NCBI GenBank assembly: GCA_017456895.1
Contig: JAFTIN010000003.1
Coordinates: 1-64,000, forward strand
Direction: 5' to 3'
Source of the DNA: Clostridia bacterium
GTDB taxonomy: Bacteria > Bacillota > Clostridia > Oscillospirales > CAG-272
Length of the DNA: 64,000 bases
Part shown: piece by piece, positions 59,592 to 64,000 of the stretch
How the letters are laid out: each line of letters opens with the position of its first letter
How positions within the stretch are numbered: the first letter of the stretch is position 1
Notes under the pieces: model-generated
Told to the model about the DNA's origin: nothing
The model's input: only the letters and a program-made list of their open reading frames with translations
The model's database searches: none
Program-made: the position numbers and the translations under genes

Positions 59592-60971
59592 ATGTCAATG
59601 AACTACTCTTCCCCTCTTAGGAAACTTAGAGTTGCCGTCATCATTTGCTGTCTCATTCTGATCATTGGCATCCTCGGATACGCTTTTCTCACCAACAAAG
59701 AGACCACCGTTCTCGACAAGAACGAGATCACCGACAACGTACAGACTCTCGGCGGTGAGGACTATGGATACACCTTTGTTTCCTCATACCTCAAAAAGTA
59801 CGGCATCGGGAACATCAACTCCTACAAAATGAATGCTATAGAATCTCAGCTTGAGAGCGACTTCTATAAAGAGCTGCCCGAGGAGAGACAGATAGCTAAG
59901 GACACCGCACTCCTGTTTGTCGAATACTACTACGACGTGATCGACCTCGAGAACAAGAAGGAGGTCACAGACGCGCTTCTCAAGTGCTTCTTCTCCTCTA
60001 TAGGAGATCCTTACGCCTTCTACCGCACGGAGGAGGAGTTCGCCGAGTTTATCGGCAGCCTCGAGGGTGGCAGAGAGTTCGTCGGTATCGGCGTACTTAT
60101 GAATCAGGAGACGCTCGAAATACAGATGGTCTACCCGGACTCGGGAGCGGCAGAAGCCGGCATTAAGCCGAGAGACGTCATCTACGCGGTCGACGGAGTA
60201 ACCCTTGAGGAGGCATCCGCGGAGGAGCTCGTCTCAATGGTTGCGGGCGAGGTAGACTCCACGGTAAAGGTCACCGTCAGACGCGGCGACGAGCTCATAG
60301 AGTTCACCGTGACCAGAAGGATCATTTCCGAGAGAACCGTCCTCTACGATATAGACGAGGATAAGGTCGGATATATCCAGATCACCCAGTTCCTCCAGAA
60401 CACTCCCGCCGAGTTTAAGGAGGCTGTGGATCACTGCGAGGCAAACGGCGCGGTCGCGCTTATTATAGATATGAGATACAACCCCGGCGGACTTCTTACC
60501 TCGGTCGTGGACGTTATCGACTATCTTGCCCCGGACAGCGAGTCCAGAAGGATCGGCTCATATACCCAAAACGGTCATGAAAACGTGTATTACACCAAAG
60601 ACGGACACTCCGTCGATCTTCCTATAGCCGTCCTCTGTAACGAGGGCACCGCCTCTGCGGGCGAGCTCTTCACCGCGGCTATGAGAGATTACGGCAAGGA
60701 GGGTGTGCTCGACACAGTCATCGTCGGCACCACCACCTACGGCAAGGGCGTGGCGCAGAACAGCTACTCTCTTTACGATATGTCCGGCATAACCTACACC
60801 ATCGGCTACTTTAACCCGCCCTCGGACGTCAACTTTGACGGCATCGGAGTTATCCCCGAATACGTGGTCGAGGAGGTATCCGACAAGGACGCTCCCTTTG
60901 AATGTGCAAAGGAAGAAATACTCAAGCTAACAAAAGGCGGCACCACGGTTAATCTCGGAGTCGCAGCATAA
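59592..60971 (+). CDS. S41-family C-terminal processing protease
   Basis: This 459-residue membrane-anchored protease has one N-terminal helix (about 12-32). The PDZ domain covers about 145-235 (FVGIGVLMNQETLEIQMVYP, GIKPRDVIYAVDG). The S41 catalytic domain has DMRYNPGGLLTSVVDV, the nucleophile Ser in NEGTASAGELFTAAM and the general-base Lys in TTYGKGVAQ. The architecture is that of CtpA/CtpB-type proteases, which cut exported proteins and, as CtpB, act in sporulation signalling. No SpoIVFB or SpoIVFA gene is nearby, so the role is open. AAGGAG precedes the ATG. Confidence 0.93.
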   Translation: MSMNYSSPLRKLRVAVIICCLILIIGILGYAFLTNKETTVLDKNEITDNVQTLGGEDYGYTFVSSYLKKYGIGNINSYKMNAIESQLESDFYKELPEERQIAKDTALLFVEYYYDVIDLENKKEVTDALLKCFFSSIGDPYAFYRTEEEFAEFIGSLEGGREFVGIGVLMNQETLEIQMVYPDSGAAEAGIKPRDVIYAVDGVTLEEASAEELVSMVAGEVDSTVKVTVRRGDELIEFTVTRRIISERTVLYDIDEDKVGYIQITQFLQNTPAEFKEAVDHCEANGAVALIIDMRYNPGGLLTSVVDVIDYLAPDSESRRIGSYTQNGHENVYYTKDGHSVDLPIAVLCNEGTASAGELFTAAMRDYGKEGVLDTVIVGTTTYGKGVAQNSYSLYDMSGITYTIGYFNPPSDVNFDGIGVIPEYVVEEVSDKDAPFECAKEEILKLTKGGTTVNLGVAA

Positions 60972-60995
60972 ATAAATACATTGGAGAAAAAGAAA

Positions 60996-61475
60996 ATGGA
61001 ACAGAAATTTTACACGCCCCAGGGCTTCAAGGCTCTGCAGGATGAGCTCGACCACCTTATTAACGTAAGAGTTGAGGAGAACAAAAAGGAAATATCCAAA
61101 GCGAGAGCTTACGGCGACCTCTCCGAAAACAGCGAGTACGATGCAGCTAAGCAGGAGCAGGCGGTTATACATGCAAGAATCGACGAATTACGCGAGATGA
61201 TCGCAAACGCAAAGGTTATCGACGAGTCTCAGATCGACGAGAGCAAGGTCAGCGTCGGCTCCATCGTAGTTCTCTACAACGTGGAGAGAAAGAGAGAGTT
61301 CACCTACCACATCGTAGGCTCCTATGAGACCGATCACGAGAACGGTAAGATCTCCGACTCCTCCCCCATCGGTATGGCTCTTCTCGGTGCGTCCGAGGGT
61401 GACGAGGTCGTTGTCGAGGGCGCGAGAGTCCAGCACCTCCAGATCAAGAGCGTATCCAGAGCAAAGGACAACTAA
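60996..61475 (+). CDS. greA: Transcription elongation factor GreA
   Basis: This 159-residue factor rescues backtracked RNA polymerase by stimulating transcript cleavage. The N-terminal coiled coil has the conserved acidic tip ARAYGDLSENSEYDAAKQEQ near 40-60. The C-terminal FKBP-like domain has VGSIVVLYNVERKREFTYHIVG and SPIGMALLGASEGDEV. The ATG at 60996 follows TTGGAG by about ten nt; an in-frame TTG at 60981 overlaps that site and is unlikely. It lies 24 nt after the S41 protease gene and 64 nt before lysS, the frequent greA-lysS pairing. Confidence 0.96.
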   Translation: MEQKFYTPQGFKALQDELDHLINVRVEENKKEISKARAYGDLSENSEYDAAKQEQAVIHARIDELREMIANAKVIDESQIDESKVSVGSIVVLYNVERKREFTYHIVGSYETDHENGKISDSSPIGMALLGASEGDEVVVEGARVQHLQIKSVSRAKDN

Positions 61476-61539
61476 TATTAGCATTTTACAGTGACTTTCA
61501 GTAGTCGCTTTATATCCATAAAAATGAAAGGAATTCAAA

Positions 61540-63036
61540 ATGGACAACAATCAGATCCAAAGCACCAGCGAGCTTGCCATCAGACGCGAGAAGCTCGCAA
61601 ACCTTGTTGCGCAGGGCAAAAATCCTTTTGAAATCACAAAGTACGACGTTACCCATTCCGCTCCCGAAGCTATTCGTGAGTTCGAGGAGCGCGAGAATAC
61701 ACTCAAAGAGGGCGAGAGCATAACCGTAAGAGTTGCCGGCAGAATGGTCGGCAAGAGAGTTATGGGCAAGGCGTCCTTCGCCCACCTTCTTGACGGCGAG
61801 GGTAAGATCCAGCTCTACGTCGCGAGAGACTCCATCGGCGAGGAGGACTACGCCTCCTTCAAGAAGTGGGATATCGGTGACTGTCTCGGTGTTGAGGGTA
61901 CCCTTTTCCGCACCAGGACCGGAGAGATCTCCATCCACGCGACGAGCGTTACCCTTCTTGCCAAGGCGCTCCTTCCCCTTCCCGAGAAGTTCCACGGTCT
62001 TACCAATCTTGAGCAGAGATACAGACAGAGATACGTCGACCTCATCGTCAACCCCGAGGTCAAGGACACCTTTGTAAAGCGCTCCAAGATACTCAAGCTC
62101 ATCAGACAGTATCTCGACGACAAGGGCTTCCTTGAGGTTGATACCCCTATACTCCTCCCTCTCGAGATCGGAGCAAACGCGCGCCCCTTCAAGACTCACC
62201 ACAACACCCTCGATATTGATATGTACCTCCGTATAGAGACCGAGCTCTACCTCAAGCGTCTTATCGTCGGCGGTATGAACAAGGTATACGAGGTTGGCAG
62301 GATCTTCAGAAACGAGGGCATGGACCCCAAGCACAACCCCGAGTTCACCACCATTGAGCTCTACCAGGCTTACACCGACTACTACGGAATGATGGACCTT
62401 GTTGAGGAGCTGTACAAGATGCTCGCCAAGGAGGTTTGCGGCGATACTAAGATCACCTACCAGGGTACCGAGATCGACCTCGGCCACTGGGACAGACTCA
62501 CCATGGTTGAGGCTGTGAAGAAGTATTCCGGCATTGATTACAACGACTGGGCAGACGACGAGGCGGCGCGCGAGTGCGCCAAGGCTCACCACGTTGAGGT
62601 TCCCAAGGATGCGACAAAGGGCACCGTTCTCGTTGAGCTCTTCGACGCCTTCGTGGAGGATAAGCTCATCCAGCCCACCTTCATCTACGACTACCCCGTG
62701 GAGAATTCTCCCCTCGCAAAGAGAAAGCCCACAGATCCAAACTTCACCGAGAGATTCGAGTACTTCATCAACTGCACCGAGTACGGTAACGCATTCTCCG
62801 AGCTTAACGATCCCATCGACCAGCGCGAGAGATTTGAGAGTCAGGTTGCGGCAAAGAGAGCGCAGGATCCCAACACCACCGCAGAGGTCGACTACGACTA
62901 CATCACCGCGCTTGAGTACGGTCTGCCTCCCACAGGAGGTCTCGGCTTCGGCGTTGACCGTCTCGTAATGCTTCTTACCGACTCCGCGTCGATAAGAGAC
63001 GTGCTTCTCTTCCCCACAATGAAGCCTGAAGTTTAA
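61540..63036 (+). CDS. lysS: Lysyl-tRNA synthetase (class II)
   Basis: This 498-residue class II synthetase charges tRNA-Lys. The anticodon-binding OB-fold occupies about 60-165 (RVAGRMVGKRVMGKASFAHLL). Motif 1 lies near RQRYVDLIVNPEV, motif 2 in EVGRIFRNEGMDPKHNPEFT, and motif 3 in GLPPTGGLGFGVDRLVMLL. The C-terminus PTMKPEV is normal. The last coding bases are repeated 165 bp downstream with two synonymous changes. AAAGGA precedes the ATG. No T-box is seen in the short leader; co-transcription with greA is likely. Confidence 0.97.
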   Translation: MDNNQIQSTSELAIRREKLANLVAQGKNPFEITKYDVTHSAPEAIREFEERENTLKEGESITVRVAGRMVGKRVMGKASFAHLLDGEGKIQLYVARDSIGEEDYASFKKWDIGDCLGVEGTLFRTRTGEISIHATSVTLLAKALLPLPEKFHGLTNLEQRYRQRYVDLIVNPEVKDTFVKRSKILKLIRQYLDDKGFLEVDTPILLPLEIGANARPFKTHHNTLDIDMYLRIETELYLKRLIVGGMNKVYEVGRIFRNEGMDPKHNPEFTTIELYQAYTDYYGMMDLVEELYKMLAKEVCGDTKITYQGTEIDLGHWDRLTMVEAVKKYSGIDYNDWADDEAARECAKAHHVEVPKDATKGTVLVELFDAFVEDKLIQPTFIYDYPVENSPLAKRKPTDPNFTERFEYFINCTEYGNAFSELNDPIDQRERFESQVAAKRAQDPNTTAEVDYDYITALEYGLPPTGGLGFGVDRLVMLLTDSASIRDVLLFPTMKPEV

Positions 63037-63204
63037 CACTTTATTCCCTCTATGACTCTGCCCGCCACCGTCGCATAGTCGCGTACTATCGCCTCCGCAA
63101 GTCTGCGGCTCTGCCCGCTTCTTGCTTTGGGCGGTTTCGCTGCGCAAAAACAACATTCAGTTATTTTTTGCTTGCTACCCACAATGAAGCCCGAGGTTTA
63201 AAAC
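63012..63204. repeat. Duplicated lysS 3' end flanking a 140-bp insert
   Basis: The last coding bases of lysS, CCCACAATGAAGCC through the TAA (63013-63036), recur at 63078+100 (63178-63201) with two changes, CCT to CCC and GAA to GAG. Both are synonymous, so both copies encode PTMKPEV-stop. The 140 bp between contain a 10-bp direct repeat CTCTGCCCGC, an ATAGT/ACTAT hairpin and a CCGC/GCGG hairpin. On minus the insert is open for 49 codons from GTG 63182 to stop 63033, without a ribosome site. It looks like an insertion or recombination that regenerated the gene end. Confidence 0.65.
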
Positions 63205-63252
63205 ACGGAGAATAATTGAGCTTTTTGTCAAAAGCTCGCAAAAGCTTCACAA

Positions 63253-63300
63253 AAAGAGCTATGAAGGATACCGCCAAGGTACCGTTTCGTAGCTCTTTTT
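63253..63300 (+). terminator. Intrinsic terminator of greA-lysS
   Basis: AAAAGAGCTA/TAGCTCTTTT stem with a structured loop, followed by TCATTTTTTC. It now lies more than 200 nt beyond the lysS stop, beyond the insert, consistent with an insertion between gene and terminator. Confidence 0.8.
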
Positions 63301-63309
63301 CATTTTTTC

Positions 63310-63338
63310 TTGACTTTTTCATTATAATAGGGTAATAT
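63310..63338 (+). promoter_or_regulatory. SigA promoter of the SPFH gene
   Basis: TTGACT (63310-63315) and TAATAT (63333-63338) are spaced by 17 bp, 47 nt before the start codon. Confidence 0.75.
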
Positions 63339-63385
63339 AAAGATAGAGTAGTAATTACTTTATAAAAATAAAAAGGAGATTTATT

Positions 63386-64000
63386 ATGCCGTTTTTAATT
63401 ATTGGAATAGTTCTTGCTCTCATTATTGCAATTCTGGCCGCTTGTATCAAGATCGTACCCCAGGCGCACGAGTACGTTATCGAGTTCCTCGGTAAGTACA
63501 AGACCACCTGGACCGCAGGTATCCACATCAAAATACCGATCCTTGAGAGAATAGCAAATACAGTTACCACCAAGGAGCAGGTGCTCGACTCTCCCCCTCA
63601 GCCCGTTATCACCAAGGATAACGTAACCATGCAGATCGACACCGTCATCTACTTTGCAGTCTATGACGCTAAGCTCTACGCTTACGGTGCGGTAAACCCC
63701 ATATCCGCGCTCTCCAACCTTGCGGCTACCACTCTTCGTAACATCGTAGGTGAGCTTGAGCTCGACGGTACGCTCACCTCCCGTGATACAATCAACGCCA
63801 AGATGACCGAGATCCTCGACGAGGCGACCGACAAGTGGGGCATCAAGGTCAACCGTGTTGAGCTTAAGAATATCATTCCTCCCGCAGAGATCCAGAACGC
63901 GATGGAAAAGCAGATGAAGGCAGAGCGCGACCGTCGTGAGACCCTCCTCCAGGCAGAGGGACACAAGGCGGCTGCCATCACCCGCGCAGAGGGTGACAAG
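63386..64000 (+). CDS. SPFH/band-7 (stomatin-like) membrane protein, truncated by window edge
   Basis: The first 205 codons are present, in frame to the last base, with no stop. One membrane helix (about 3-22) is followed by PQAHEYVIEFLGKYKTTW, the start of the SPFH domain. VLDSPPQPVITKDNVTMQID and the long helix MEKQMKAERDRRETLLQAEG then give the classical stomatin/QmcA pattern. Such proteins form oligomeric membrane microdomain scaffolds. In many bacteria a NfeD-like membrane protein is encoded next to them; that gene would lie outside the window. AAGGAG lies about seven nt before the ATG. Confidence 0.93.
   Translation, partial: MPFLIIGIVLALIIAILAACIKIVPQAHEYVIEFLGKYKTTWTAGIHIKIPILERIANTVTTKEQVLDSPPQPVITKDNVTMQIDTVIYFAVYDAKLYAYGAVNPISALSNLAATTLRNIVGELELDGTLTSRDTINAKMTEILDEATDKWGIKVNRVELKNIIPPAEIQNAMEKQMKAERDRRETLLQAEGHKAAAITRAEGDK

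Noticed and set aside
63012-63204. ATGAAGC inside the duplicated lysS end as part of the ileS heptamer family
   Set aside because: Here the heptamer arises from Met-Lys-Pro codons and no hairpin array accompanies it, so I treat the match as chance.

Overview
The window is a chromosomal segment from a spore-forming member of the class Clostridia, probably an uncultured gut-type lineage. Spore-specific genes support this: both dipicolinate synthase subunits, spoIIE and a GerA/SpoVAF-type germination protein. So do consensus SigA promoters with 17-bp spacers, AGGAGG-type ribosome binding sites, an isoleucine T-box leader and Gram-positive surface lipoproteins. Codons ending in C or G (CTC, GAG, CCC) are strongly preferred in coding regions while intergenic DNA is AT-rich. 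I cannot name the species. I see no tRNA, rRNA, CRISPR array, transposase or prophage.

Layout. 1-2.1 kb: an ECF sigma factor with its membrane partner; two divergent genes carry matching ECF-type promoters. 2.1-6.1 kb: a methionine operon (metF, a separate MetH reactivation protein, and a metH lacking that domain). 6.2-10.2 kb: a large secreted heparinase II/III-like protein. 10.3-12.3 kb: a two-component system. 12.4-17.9 kb: sporulation and housekeeping genes (SpoVAF-like, U32 peptidase, dpaB/dpaA, a small membrane protein). 18.0-19.8 kb: a Sel1-repeat protein. 19.8-32.5 kb: a large reverse-strand block. It holds a GldA/F/G-like ABC transporter with a DUF4340-like protein, then two secreted or anchored proteins with FKBP/trigger-factor-like domains, and rnhA. 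32.9-35.2 kb: trpS, a CmpB-family membrane protein and a metallo-hydrolase.

35.2-40.3 kb: a T-box leader, an unusual array of small variable hairpins separated by a conserved heptamer, ileS and birA. 40.3-45 kb: addA and truB. 45.2-47.7 kb: spoIIE. 47.7-52.8 kb: an HtrA-like lipoprotein protease, a THUMP-domain rRNA methyltransferase, a glycerophosphodiesterase and an MFS transporter. 53.0-55.4 kb: a cytoplasmic paralogue of the secreted heparinase-like protein, divergent from the MFS transporter. 55.4-63.0 kb: ribF, prmA, rsmE, a PucR/CdaR-type regulator, an S41 protease, greA and lysS. The end of lysS is duplicated around a 140-bp insert. 63.4 kb to the edge: a truncated SPFH/band-7 gene.

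The strongest leads for something undescribed are the heptamer-hairpin array between the ileS T-box terminator and ileS, the locally readable ECF regulon, the Gld-like ABC operon whose exported partners share FKBP-like repeats, and the duplicated lysS 3' end. Functional calls rest on motifs read by eye; no database search was run.
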